The position numbers were made by a program, and so were the translations under genes. The notes under the pieces are model-generated. The model searched no databases, was not told the origin of the DNA, and saw nothing but the letters and a program-made list of their open reading frames with translations. DNA of 64,000 bases from Dirofilaria immitis (lineage: Eukaryota > Nematoda > Chromadorea > Rhabditida > Onchocercidae): assembly GCA_024305405.1 (NCBI GenBank), contig JAKNDB010000109.1:1240001-1304000 (forward strand). The letters run 5' to 3'. Within the stretch, counting starts at the first letter, position 1, and every line of letters begins with the position of its first letter. Shown here one piece after another: positions 12,101-24,900 of the stretch.

Positions 12101-15100
12101 TCTGACGACTGTTGACTTTTTCAGGTATTATTGTGGTGTTGGTGTGAGGGATTGTCCGCCTGGTTATGATTGTGTAGTAGCAGGAACTTCTGAAACTGAT
12201 ACATTCTGCTGTTCTAAACGTTAGCAAATCTTTTGATAGCCTGGTAACAACTAAAAAAAAATCTCTTAGAGAGAAAAAACTTCCGTTTTGTTTGGTAGAA
12301 GTGACAGTTATGTGTAGTAAATATTGAAATTGAAAACAGTTATATTAAATGATGCATTTTTAATATATATCAATTCATAAAAATATTTTGTAGTTGCGCA
12401 ATTTCGCGCCTCTTTCGCCTTATGCTTAAATCAATGATGCTGTTTCACTAATTGTTATTCAAGCTTCTTTTTAACTGATTATCAGCTCATAGAAACTATA
12501 AACGATCCTTCTTTTCAGCCTTAAATATAAATTTTGCGAAAGATTGCTGTCAACAGCGAGGTATTTCAAAAAGTTGTTTATCCATGTGTTCCAGTAATAC
12601 TCCACTGACATCAGAGTGTTCAGAATATGGTGATATTTGGGTTCAGTGTACTTCTGAAGGACATGACCATACTAGATGTTGTGCAGAATCCGGTGATTCT
12701 TTAAAATTAAATTTCGATTTATACTTTTTATATTTATCGGTTTCCTTCATGTAATGGAGAGTTTACAGGTATACCGGATGAATGCATGTCGGCATGCAGG
12801 CATCCATTCATTCTTAAGAAGGATTGCATAGAATATACTCCAATTCTGGCTAAATGTTATTCGTGGCTTACGACAAATCTTCCAAGTGTCGTTACAAATT
12901 TAGAAGTCACCTTCAGAAATTCGTCTTCAGTTTTGTTTTCATGGGATATACCGTTGCAGCGTCCTGCAGATATCTATCAAGTGACACTCGAAAAGGGTAA
13001 TAGTGTATTCAGGCAGGTTAGATTTCAAATCGCAACGTATTTTATTATCTGGGAATAAATTTTGATTGGCCATCTAAATTCACCAGAACCGTTCGGTCAA
13101 TGAATGCATCACTTATTTCAATGTGATATAATTGTGTGCGGACACAGATGTATATGCACTTCATATAAGGACTTACATAAGATGCCCATGCACTAGTCAT
13201 AAAAGTGTTGTTTAGGCTGCAGACTTACGGAAAATATAGTTAGTTTGGATTATCTAATTATAATTGACTCAGCACTTGATTTTCTTGAAGTTTTTTGAAA
13301 ATATATTTCATTGCAACAGAAGTTGAAAAGTTGAAATGCTTTTTATATCCTTTTCACTCTTCGTTTGCACCATTTAGATTAATGTTACAACGAATTCTGC
13401 TCGTATTGATGAACTTGAACCGAACACAAATTATACAGTCTTTGTGACAGCATTTAATAAGTATGGTTCGAGTCCTCCATCATTCAAAATTTCCTTCGAA
13501 ACGCTACCCGATAATGGTAAGTGCTCGAAGAATATATTTATACTTTAGAATATTTTTTTCGGGATAAACACTACGAAAACATTTGAAGCAAAGATTTGAA
13601 ATTTCCGAGAAATTCAATTGATCCCCGTCATGTTTTTCTGTCGCAAATTGATATTTCGTCAAATTTTATACAGAGCAAAATGATAGACCAACACCACCGT
13701 TTGGGTTGCATATTGTGTGGAACCATGGACGACGTGCAAATATTACATGGAATTGGAGTTCAGTCCGTTACAATGGACAAAAATTACTGATCCCGTAACG
13801 TACACAGTAAATTATGTCTCGACTGGGAATGCATCTGTTTGGACTTCGGTATTACTTGTGTAATCACATTTCTTGGTACTCAGTGTTATGTATGCTATAC
13901 TAAAATTTTCATTTTTTTAGATTTAAAACAACAAAGAGTTAAACTGTAATTATGTATGGCATGGTAACGAAGAATGAAGATTTTCATCTGCATTCTTTAT
14001 TGATTATCGTATTTTCAGGTTAAAACACAGAATATGTGGTATGTAATGGAAAATCTAACGATGAACTCTCTTTATGAAGTCTATGTATATGTCAGTGATG
14101 GCAATTTGCAGAGCAGAAGTTCATCAGTTGTAACTATGCTTGCTGCTCAAGGTATCATTATTTCTTATGCTTCAATAAATTAATCTTGATTCTCACTTTC
14201 ACTTTTTCCTTCTACTTATCTTTTCTCACTTTATTCATGTTTAAAATATGATTTTAACCACTAATAGAGGTTGTGCAAAGGTGCGGAAGATTAATTACCT
14301 CAGGATTGATCTATCTAGAACACTTACTAAGTTTTAAGAGTTTAATATTTTAAAACTCGATTACACAGTCGATCGATTTCAATTTTGTTAAAATTGGAAA
14401 CAGAAGAGGTGGTGACGTGAAAGACAGGATGGAAGATAGAATACATCTAAGTTTTCCATCAAAAGCGATGTTGGAACTAATTAAAAGTATCAGGAGCCAT
14501 TATTTAGGATGAGAAATTTTAAAAATCTTTGAATCATGCACAAAACAAAATGTCCTTCTTTTCATCAATACATTAGCAATGAATTTAGATGAATATTCCT
14601 TACCGGAGCCGCAAATCATAGTCACACCAGAGAATATTAATCGAACATATCGTGCAAATGATCAAATTGAGGTTAAATGTGTGGTTGATAGTGAACGAAT
14701 GCTTAATTTGGATTTGTTAATTGGAAAGACATTGGTAATTAATATACTGTTTTCTAGATAAATTCCTCTTGGCATTAATTGATGTTAAACAATACACGAT
14801 ACAATGCTGAAGCATTTTATATTTTATTTCCAGCTCTAACTAAAATGCACATTTTAGCGATTGGAAAAACTAGAATATTTAATGAACTTAGAATGGTAAA
14901 ATTAGCACTGCTAAAAGTGGTCATATTTAAGTTAAATTATTAGGAGTATTCAAATCTCATTATCTCCTCATGATTTTGGCCCTATTTTTATAGAAAAAAA
15001 AACAAATTCGAAATTATAGTTTTTGGAGAAAAAGATGATGAATAATTGAAATTCCTTAACTGAATACGGTAGTGCACGAAATCTTTAAAATATTCGAAAC

Positions 15101-17949
15101 AGGTTGAAACATGCGTTTAATTTGTAGATACATAGCGAACCATCAAGGATGAGTGTCGAAACATTTTTAAATGTTGATGAGAACAATAATCTTATAACGT
15201 GTACGGTTATGGACACCGATGGTCGTCAAAATCGTGCTCAAATGCATATATTTGTACAGTGTACGTCTTGAAATATCCAAATTTTTTGAACCTTTTAAAA
15301 AATTTTCAAACAAAAGATAGTCTGAAATTGATGCACCAATACATTTCGCATCATTTTATGTAATGTTTATTATGTACTATTATCAGAGAAATATGATATT
15401 AAATGAATAATGTCGTTCAATTTTTATAGTTGGGCCCATTGTAAATATGGTGACGGAACAGATCTATGCTTATGATGATTTATCAGCTGAAATCCAATGC
15501 ATTGTACAAGGTTATCCAGAACCCTTGCTGGAGTGGTATTATCGAAAATCGCCGAATGCAGCTCGTACAGAACATCTAAGTGACCCGGTTCTTGTGAAGA
15601 CGACAGCTTTAAATCAATACTTACATACACTTCTTGTATGTTTTTTTTTCGAGATATATTTTTTTCGAAAAAAGTAATCGATTATCTTTAGCGAAGATAT
15701 TTGGAAAGGCAAGTGCGAGGAAAAAAAAGCTAATTTTCAGAAATTTTTTATTCAGAAGATCGAAGTTTCTCTTCTAAGAGCTGCTTCTTCCTCAGTTTAT
15801 TCTTTGTGTAAGATATCTGTGGTTGCTGATTCGCGTATCCTTGCTAGTCAACTTTATTAGCTTCTTTCAAAAGATTTTTTATTATGGTTGTATTTCCTGC
15901 GCAATTATATAATGTTGGTATTGCATTTAATAAACAGATGTTAGTAATGATCTTGGCTGTCATTATACCTCCTTTTGTTACTTCTGGTTATTGGTAAAAT
16001 CATTTTATCTTCTTGTTTTTAGATAAAGAATGTAACAGATCGAAATGGGATATACTCATGTAAAGCAATTGGTGCAGATGGTACTGAGGTTACAAAAAGT
16101 GCCGAATTGAATATTGCTAAAGCTGCCTTACCATTAACACCTCGTTTCACTTTACAGGTATCTTTGCTTGACATTTTATAATATAATTGCTTGTATTCAT
16201 GATTTACTCTTACCGAAATGCGAAATATTACTCTGAAGTCGAAAAGCCATTGCAGTGTTGTGTTGAAGCGAAAATATCAGAAAAGTGCTTGCGCGTTTGT
16301 TCAGTGAATCCAGAAATTGATGGCGATTGTTCGGCATTTTCAGAAGGTTTTTCTTTTTCCTTGTAATCTACAGATTTATTTTGCAAATGTTGCAGAAATT
16401 CAAAATTATTTTCGTTATTAAGGGATTATTCCGTAACATTTTTATATGAAAATCATGCTTGTTTCATTTCAAAATTTTTTACATATCAATTTTATTTTGA
16501 AACAAAAAATTGAATGGCAAATGTGTTTAACTTTTTTTTTTGTGGAAATGCTATTTCGAATTTGAAGGAGTATCTTATTAGGAAGAGTTATAGATTTGCT
16601 ACGATGTGCAAACGATGGTCGAGATCATCGGGCGTGTTGCATGAGGGCACGTATTCCATCAGATTGTTTAAGTATGTGCAGCGGCGGCAAAGTTTCGAAT
16701 AATGCGCTGTGTTCAATATTTGCAGCAAGAGCAGTAGCTTGTATGATTAGGGGACATGAACGAGCTCCCTCACCTCCTACATTACTTCGTTATGAAAACA
16801 TTTCTCCTGATTCTGTTAAGGTAACTTCCATTCTCTGTATGAATTTTAAATTGATTTGGTCGTCAAATTGCACTTTAGAATGAAGTAATTGTAGATAGAT
16901 CTAGCGAAGAGTAATTAATTTGAGTAAACCTTGAAGTAAACCCGCTTTTCCAATTCGTTATCGTTTTTTACTGAAACAAGAATTTCACGATGTTAACTAT
17001 CACTACACTGCATATGAACAAACTTTCACTTTCTCTTTATCCATTTTACATATTGTGATCTACATCACTCTTGAATTATAGTAATGTCAAATCTTTAGAT
17101 ATCTTGGACTGAAACAGAAGCCGATCCATATAAAGTATATGCCATATACTACCGTCAGGAAAACAGCGATGGCGACTTCACAGTCGTAAAAACTAGCAAT
17201 ACGGAAGTTGTCATAGACGGCCTCGATCCTAATACAAATTACGATCTTGCATTAGTCTCTGCGAATGCTCTCGGCCATTCACCATTTTTGGAAACGAAAA
17301 TTGTCAACACTTTTGGTAAACTTTATTGCCATTGTGCTTATATTTTCATAAATTTTGAAGTGTTGGGTTTTTGCTTTCAAATTTGTGAAAGTTGAGCTGA
17401 AAAAATAATATTAAATACTCCCATTCATTAAATGAAAAGATTTGGTCTCTTGCATAAAGGATGATGCTTATAGTGGCGGAATTGCTAATTAACTTACAAA
17501 TAAAGGGTTTTGAGCTTTCAACGTTTTTCATTTCAATAACACCAAACTACTGAACTGAAAACTCCAATGTATTACAAATAATGGTACTGGTAAAGTGGCA
17601 AGTAATTTATATATGTATTTCAGGTTCTTCACGAAGTCATACATTCATTTCGATATTCTTCTTTGCATTTTTGATCGCTGCAGCAGCATCATTTGTTGTA
17701 TATACTATACGGACAAATGCTTGGCTAAGGGTAGTTCAGAAACTCCATCGTAGTCAGCCACTTTCAGACCGGGATCCGTCAGTAGCTTTTGAAAATCCAG
17801 GTTACGGCACTGAAGTGCAAATTCGAGGACTAGCACACTCGGATCCGATAGCAACTACTGAATGGCAGAATGCTGATCTCGAAGTGGCGGACAATTTACC
17901 CACGGAAGCTAACAATGGTATGAGGTACGCGAAGCTGAATTCCTCTTAG
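6104..17949 (+). CDS. Single-pass membrane protein with Ig, DB, FN3 and lustrin-type modules (IGDB family-like)
   Basis: Exons: 6104-6265, 6442-6559, 7153-7344, 7561-7735, 7962-8164, 8258-8429, 8677-8865, 9045-9412, 10547-10679, 11040-11214, 11425-11579, 11863-12050, 12125-12219, 12519-12692, 12769-13016, 13378-13516, 13674-13848, 14019-14151, 14577-14734, 15128-15260, 15430-15635, 16023-16157, 16256-16346, 16582-16820, 17099-17315, 17624-17949. About 1566 residues. Order: signal peptide (1-17, MVQLLLVLLCCIALRC), Ig (20-155, DAGRYRC), DB (178-283), FN3 (286-450), linker, DB (530-628), FN3 (631-715), lustrin-type Cys-rich module (720-775, CPPGYDC), DB (778-875), two FN3 (880-1060), two Ig (1075-1265), DB (1277-1358), FN3 (1362-1456), membrane helix (about 1462-1485), tail with AFENPGYG. 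DB modules are nematode cysteine-rich domains of unknown function. The architecture resembles C. elegans igdb proteins, and a cell-surface adhesion or receptor role is inference. Exons 7 and 17 each lack one base. The exon 9 start is the least certain junction. Confidence 0.87.
7345..7560 (+). other. GC-AG intron in the mosaic protein gene
   Basis: Exon 3 ends at CTAG and the intron begins GCAAGC, a good match to the known GC-donor consensus AG|GCAAGT. The acceptor is cttatag. Phase 1 is kept across the junction, whereas the nearby gt at 7338 would bring in a stop codon at once. Confidence 0.8.
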
Positions 17950-18131
17950 GATTCCTTCTGAATTGAATTCAATCAGTGCTCCCATCAATTTTGCTCATTT
18001 TTCTTTCCAATATTTCGATTGCTCCGTTATATCGGAATAGGCTTATGTTATAACACATTTTCGGTATTCCCGTGAACCAAAGACAACGACGACGCAATGT
18101 ACGTAAAAGTACTGCGCCTATTTGACGGAGC

Positions 18132-18161
18132 TTATTTTATTATTACTAATATTATTATTAC

Positions 18162-18221
<60 letters not shown>
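18132..18221. repeat. (ATT)n microsatellite
   Basis: About 90 bases of almost uninterrupted ATT units, roughly 180 bases after the stop of the membrane-protein gene, so probably in its 3' UTR. Poly-Leu and poly-Asn frames across it are artefacts of the repeat. Confidence 0.97.
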
Positions 18222-18222
<1 letters not shown>

Positions 18223-19230
18223 TGTTGGTGCACATGATTGTGATTCTCTAGTATTGCTGGAAGAAAAATTAAAAGTCTTTATGACAATATTACGCTTTCC
18301 TCCGTCCTTCCCCTCTCTTCTTTTCCCTATGTTAAATCTACTTAAATTCAATCATAGAACGGGTTAATCTTTATTCTCGCATTGTTCACTTTAGGTGTTT
18401 GCTGTATAAACGTAGTTCTTCCGTTTTTCTATCCGATGCCCTCACTAGGATGCATATGTGTCGTGAGGAAATAGCTTTGTTCCTTTATAATATATAAAAT
18501 ATACATAACGTACATTATGGCTTTGGCCTGCTGATTTGATGTGTCTGTATTATTTTCCTCCTCATCCCATTTTAGATATATGATCCGCGGATAGTGCAGA
18601 AGAGTCCAATCAAAAAATTGTAAAATTATGATATCTTCCTTAGAAGATGTATAAAATTGTTTTCTTGAAGTTTCCGAAAAGGATTGTCTTTAACAAAACT
18701 GCTGTCTGTTACATCTTATTTTCGAAGCGAAGTTTGGAAACATAGGTTACAACATACTGCTTCTTTTCGAAAAGCTAGACTTAGAAGATCTTGATTATAT
18801 GAAGAAAATGTGAAATAAATTGATAAGCTAACTGTGTTGTGGATACATCGTTTGCCATAAATGGTCAAAAATATATTTGCATTTCGAAAAAAACTACTTT
18901 GAAATAGTAAGGTTTCACAAAATAAGTATAAAAAAGCGATCACAGTTGGTTCTCAATATATAGATAGTAAACTGGAACGGGAGATCTGAAGTATATTTAT
19001 TCAATGTGTGTTATTTTCTCAAGAAATCTGTTATATTGCCGAGAACCAAATATTAATGCAATGGTACGGATCCAAAAATAGTTTTACTATTTTGCAAATG
19101 TAAGGACAATAAGCTGATGATGGAAACATATTTGGATGTATGGGGAAACATCAGCTATCTCGTACCCTCAACAATAATAGAAGAAACATTTTACAGCGAA
19201 TCCGCAGGGATGTTTAATTTGCCTAAATCT

Positions 19231-19236
19231 TTTATT
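19231..19236 (-). promoter_or_regulatory. AATAAA polyadenylation signal candidate for ric-3
   Basis: The minus strand reads AATAAA 53 bases after the ric-3 stop codon, a plausible distance for cleavage and polyadenylation. Confidence 0.5.
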
Positions 19237-19288
19237 CCTGCGAAGTGGCTGTCTAATTCATTGAAATGTGTATTTAGGAATCCGATCC

Positions 19289-21999
19289 TTAGCTTTTTCT
19301 ACGCTTTCTTAGATGTTCATCTGAAGGATTGAATTTCTGGAGTTTGTACTGATTACTTGCGTCCATGACGATTTCATCGTGTAAACTTTCATCAGTATAT
19401 GGCTCAGCATCACTGGTATTACTTTCATCCTCTTCTTCTTTTCCGTATTTTTTGGATAGCTCCTTGAAATCGCGTAATGCCTTAAAAAAGTAGTTAATCG
19501 TCTAAAATAAATTAAAACCATGAAATCACATTCAAATATATTGTTTTAATCATATCATTTAATACAAGGCGTCTCCTTGTGATCGAGTGGCTGTTGCTAA
19601 ACATAATTATATTACAATAAGCTTTTCAACAAAGGTGAGAGCAAACTTCTTCAAGATCCCGCAAATATTGCTCTGTTTTCCCATCTTGTTGGTCAAGACG
19701 CTGATTCACTGTTTTCATATTATCGGTTTTTTTGTTAAATTTTGTTTCGTTACATTAGTTGCCTCAGCAGAAATTGTATTCAGCTGTTCCAAAATCTTTT
19801 CCATCGCCATTTCAGTTTGCCTTAAACGTTCCTGAAGTCCTTTTAATTTTCGTTTACCTGAAAATTAGCATATAAGTAAGTAACTGCCGAATGTCTGAGA
19901 AATATTCCGCGATGAATTCTTCCTAATTAATCATTTTTCCTCTTCAAATAATTTAATGCAATGAAAATTTACAGGAAAAAGGAAATGAAATGGAATTATA
20001 CCGATGCTGCCAGTACGCCCATCATTACGATTATAATCTTCATCTGATTCACTTTCCGTCGATGAATAATCATGTCGCCTACTTCGTCGTTTCTTCTTTG
20101 ACTGAATTTTACCAAAAATTTTAAAAACATAAACGAAAAACGATGCTTGTTTTATATGAGGAAGGCAGAGAAATTAGGGCAATGGAAGAGAAAGCAATTC
20201 ATTTCTTATTACTACTTTCATTATGCAGTGCTTATGACGAATGAACCAATTAAATCGAAAAGATTGCATAACTCGAAAAATTTTAATACAAATCATAGTA
20301 AAGGAATTATCTATATTACTGATAGCCGTAAAGAATTCAACAATCAAACGTTTACTTTGCCTAGGAGGAATTGCACTATCAAATAAGTTATTTTTATGTT
20401 AGATAAAAATTACCTTAATTAAGGTATAAATAAGGAATGCAACGACACCAACTGTATAAATTGGAAGCATCCATGCAAAAATTCCTTTGGATGAGGAAGA
20501 TGGTGTAGTTACATCTGGTTGACTTGCTGCCGCCATTCGCATACCTGTAAATAAAAAAGAAAAGTGAGCAAGTGTGGAATATTTCATTTTCATTAATGCA
20601 CCATTCGTCTTGGAGAAAAGTTGTTCTTTATTTCAACAAATATTTCATTATTAAACTTTATTTTTCCGGCTGCTGAATTATTTTGAAAGTAGAGAGATAA
20701 ACAATAAGAATATGAATAGCTGTGAAATATACCTGGATGTAAATCAGGACGAGATCGTGGTGAATTCATCGCTGGATGGATCGGTGGTCGATTGGTAACT
20801 GTTTTTCGTGTAGGTGGAGCACGGAAAAATGAAGATACTAATGGATGAAGCATGTTCGGATAAAGCATTGCAAAACACATGATTATCACTCCAATAACAA
20901 TTCCAAGCTTCCATCCTGAAAGTGGTGACTCTTCTTCTGAATAAGTTCGTCGTCGCCTGAAAATATATCACCTTAATTTCGTTGAATTTTAGGAGGTCAT
21001 AATCCAGCAAAAAATTATTGATAGCACTGTTTTAAAACTAATTAATTATTGCCCCATCTTCTCTTAACCCTATAATTCGGACATGAGGCTTCTTCCATTT
21101 TCATAGTCTGTTTGTATTTGATCATATTATATACTAACTTGTAATCACTCCCCATATTAAATAAATGTTAACTTTTTTCATCATCCCAAATATTTCATAT
21201 TTTCTCAATTTCTAATTCATTACATCTTCGCGTCATCGAAAAAAAGTTTGTTTCTATCCACAGTAAAGTATAATTATTATCTTTGAAAAATAAATGAAAT
21301 GAAAAGGATAAAAAGATTAAAAGTGATAATGATAATATATGAATTCGTTTAATCAATGATTAACTTCGAATAAAATTTGTAAATTCGTTATTTATCTTAA
21401 TATTAACTGAAAATACATAAAGTAGGGCAACTTTTCTCGAAGCGTTAAATGACGAATACTTATAAAATGAGAATTTTTAGTAGTTACAAAATAGCCAAAT
21501 TTTTTTTTTGGGATGAAAAGCTCATATCTTCAATAATTTAAATTTATTTAATCAATTACTTAAAAAAGGAAATCCTCTAATCTAAATTATATTCAAGATA
21601 CATTATTGCTTCGTAAAAAATACCGAATTCTGATTAGTGATACCTTTTGTGATTAAGCCCAAAAATAAACTAATTTATTGATGATAACCGATAGTGAGCA
21701 TAATATTAAATTATATATAGGAATATGCAACTATCATTTGATTAATTATTTTAGAAAATTTGCCTATAATACAGTAGAGATAAGGAAGGGAATTTTTATA
21801 AGTTAGAATTTTTAAAGTTTAATTTTTGAAGAGAAAAAGTAAAAAGGTATGGTAGAAAAGAAAGTGATGAAAGAATTGAATAAAGTGCTTTAGTTAGACA
21901 ATGAAACAAATAATCATAATTAAATTTGATAATAAAATATAATAATCAATACATATTGGCAAACCTTCTAGAGTGATACGATGATGCTTCGGCTGACAT
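19289..21999 (-). CDS. ric-3: RIC-3, nicotinic acetylcholine receptor chaperone
   Basis: Exons in transcript order: 21999-21965, 20956-20733, 20544-20414, 20101-20002, 19857-19647, 19501-19289; about 304 residues (C. elegans RIC-3 is somewhat longer). RIC-3 is an ER membrane protein that promotes folding and assembly of nicotinic acetylcholine receptors. Seen here: an Arg-rich, acidic N terminus (RRRRTYSEEES); a first membrane segment with the family stretch PLSGWKLG and CFAMLYPNMLHP; a proline-rich spacer (RPPIHPAM, RPDLHPG); a second membrane segment (about 106-128, WMLPIYTVGVVAFLIY); a basic and acidic linker; a coiled coil (about 165-240, LQERLRQTEMAMEKILEQL); and a charged C terminus. 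The ATG at 21999 was chosen over an upstream ATG at 22067 because only the former is in phase with exon 2. Exon 5 carries a one-base break at a seven-base homopolymer (19727-19733); one added base rejoins the coiled coil and restores splice phase. Confidence 0.93.
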
Positions 22000-24900
22000 T
22001 CGACGACTATTTCTGGATAAGAATCGGCCAGAGAAAGCTTTTCCTTAGCCTTTGCAATCTCTCCCATCTTACAAATACTCTATCATTCGTCTAAACGATT
22101 CAATACTTCTATTTTTCTTTCTTTCTTTCTTTCTCTCTCTCTCTCTCTCGCTCTCTTTTTCTCTTTCACTTTCTCTTTCTCGAATATATTGGTTATTTAC
22201 GCATTCTAGTGATTTGATTTTCAAACTTTCAAATTTATGCACTCAATCATTCGTCTTTGTAGATACTTCACTTTTTTCCTCTTTTTTGACGCAAATTTTG
22301 AAGAAAAAAAAAGAATTCTAGAATATTGGTGTAATTTTATTGAATTCAATAAAAAATTCTTAATGGCGAAATCTTCTGAATATCATCAATCTTATTTGAT
22401 TAATTTATTGGCAATTCTGATGATATTTTCTAGGATGAAATATTTAATAGAATATATTTTCTCTAATTTACTGAAACATCCATGAATATTTTCCACGTAT
22501 TTGTTGCGCTTCAACGTTTAGCCATTTATTGTTCTTGATTACTGCATCATTATGAGATTTCCCAAAGATTCCTTCCCTTACTATAGCAATACTTTTTTTG
22601 AAGGAATAAACAATAGTATCTTCAGATGGATAGGAAATGAGCAGATTCATATCAATCAATGCTTAGCTTTCTGAGAATGTTCAAATTGCTATAATTTAAC
22701 TCAAATTCTATCCGATATCTTAAAATTGAATAAATAAAAATATAATGAGCAAATGGTGATATAATATATCGGATTAATTTATATGATGAAGTCGATAAAA
22801 GGCTTACATTTTTAAGGAACAATTATGCATAATTGAAAAATAAAGCAAGCATAGCATCTATCTGTTTACATCGGTTATACATTTTCATTTCGAAATCTGC
22901 TAAATAAATTATGATTCAGATGCTATTTTGTCTTTTATTCTCTCATTCTATGCTTATTTCATATTCTGAAATTTTTTTTTTTTTTTTTTTGTAAATAAAA
23001 GCTAATTTTGCATTATTATTTGACAACGTATATACTGATTGCTTCTGGCATCTTCATACTCTAATTTTCCCATGAATTTAGCATTCTTATCGTTTACCCA
23101 TTTGTTATTAGTTTTTTCTATTTTATTATCTTCATTAAAAATCTTACGGTTAGTTGTTGATGTTGTTAATTGTTGAAATTTCAGACTATGAAATATTTTG
23201 AAAAAAAAAATCATTTGAACTCCATTAATCAAAATAAGGTATTTTATGTTGTGTATTAATGATACTATAAGAATTATTGCTTTGGTAATTTAAATGATTT
23301 CTTTTGATTTATTTTATCAAATAGTACAACTGGCAATTCTACAAACTTTGTTAATTCATTCACTAAATAATCATTTTTTTTTGTCTTTTCAAGTTGCAAA
23401 TTCTATTCTTTTATAAATTTATTAATCTGATTCAGTAGTATGAATTGCTTTCTTTTATTTGACTGAAGAATAAGACTATCTTTTTTTTCAATATATGCTT
23501 TAGTTATTTTAACAATAAGCGTCCTATTATTTCAGTGAAACCGATAATCACATACATATATATATATACATGTATATATAGTATTGTATGTGGTTATACT
23601 ATCTTTGCAAAGGGACTTGGGCTCATAGAAGAAAAAGTGGTTTACTTCAAGTCAAATTGTTATACAGTAACTTTATATCTTTGATTTTATCTAAATATGT
23701 CTAGGATATTGCTAGAAGGATAAAGTTATGGAAGCATTAACCAACAGTATATATATAGTTTCAATTATGATTAGATTTTAGACAAACTATTGAAAATCAT
23801 GATTTTTTTAAAACTAAGTCTATGGACGAGAAAAATATTAGACAAGCCATAGTAACACAAGCCTATAGCATAATATTAGGGACATCATTAGTGTAACTAA
23901 TATCTTCAAGATTATAAGCTATACCATTTCAACTTAAATGATTTGCTACGACAAAATGATGCTGCAGTGTTAAAGTTTGCAAAGATTCTATCTATCCTTA
24001 GATTATGATTTGAAGATGAAACATTGACAATCACTAATAATGATACCAGCTCTTTCACTAGGCCAAGGAAATGAAAGCCTTAGCCAAATGTTATACGAAT
24101 ATAAATTAAGCTATTATAAGCAGAGATAAGAAAAATTATTTAGGCGAAATTAGATGAGCAAAAAAAAAAAAAACGAATATTGCATATATATTTATTTAAA
24201 GTATTAAAATTGCGTGAAATTTGGCACTTTCATTTATATAAAAATATCATTTTGAATTTTGAATAAATAAAAATTTTGTTTTATTTGAAAGATAATTACG
24301 TATTAATAATTCAATATTTAAGCATTTTTTTTTCATTCATCAATTTTATTAATTTTTATAAATTCAATGTAATAAGGAAGAGAGAAAGAAGGGATATTTC
24401 TTTGACTAAACGATTAATTAAATTGCATGAAGTTAGTATGTAATATTAATGTGACTCATTTACAAGACTTCTATATGACAATTATTTATTGCAGCTATTG
24501 TTTCTTCGAAAGATTAATTAATTTTAATCGTTATTACTACTTCCTACTCATTAATTGATTGATCTAAGAAATCTGATGAAATGTTTACTTGTTCTATCGA
24601 AATATACGTACACATACGTGGACATATGTTATGGTAATTGAAAAAAATTATAAATTCATTGGCATCAGCATCATACATCATGTACTGTACCCTACTACAG
24701 TGAGTAGCATTAGTCTCAAAGGATGGGGAAAAAAAAGAAATGAAATTGTAGAAAATTTGAAATCCTTTCGATTTGATAATCAGACAACAATCAAAAATAA
24801 TAAAGTTGGAAACGTGGGAAGATTATTTCGGCGATATTAAATTAGTAATCTTTGCCGAAAGATCAGATGAAGGGACATCATGGCATCTTGTCGTGTTGAT

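Larger units (their letters stand above)
17950..19288. other. Tail-to-tail intergenic space and 3' UTRs
   Basis: Lies between the stop codons of the mosaic membrane-protein gene (+) and ric-3 (-). It should hold both 3' UTRs. It contains the ATT microsatellite listed separately. A 71-codon open frame at 19117-19332 on the plus strand overlaps the last ric-3 exon and is judged spurious. Confidence 0.7.

Noticed and set aside
18118..18367. Poly-Leu and poly-Asn ORFs
   Set aside because: Direct translation of the ATT microsatellite.
19117..19332. 71-codon plus-strand ORF
   Set aside because: Overlaps the last ric-3 exon on the opposite strand and its 3' UTR.
21965..22067. Upstream start for ric-3 (MGEIAKAKEKLS...)
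   Set aside because: Its frame does not fit the phase of exon 2; the ATG at 21999 does.
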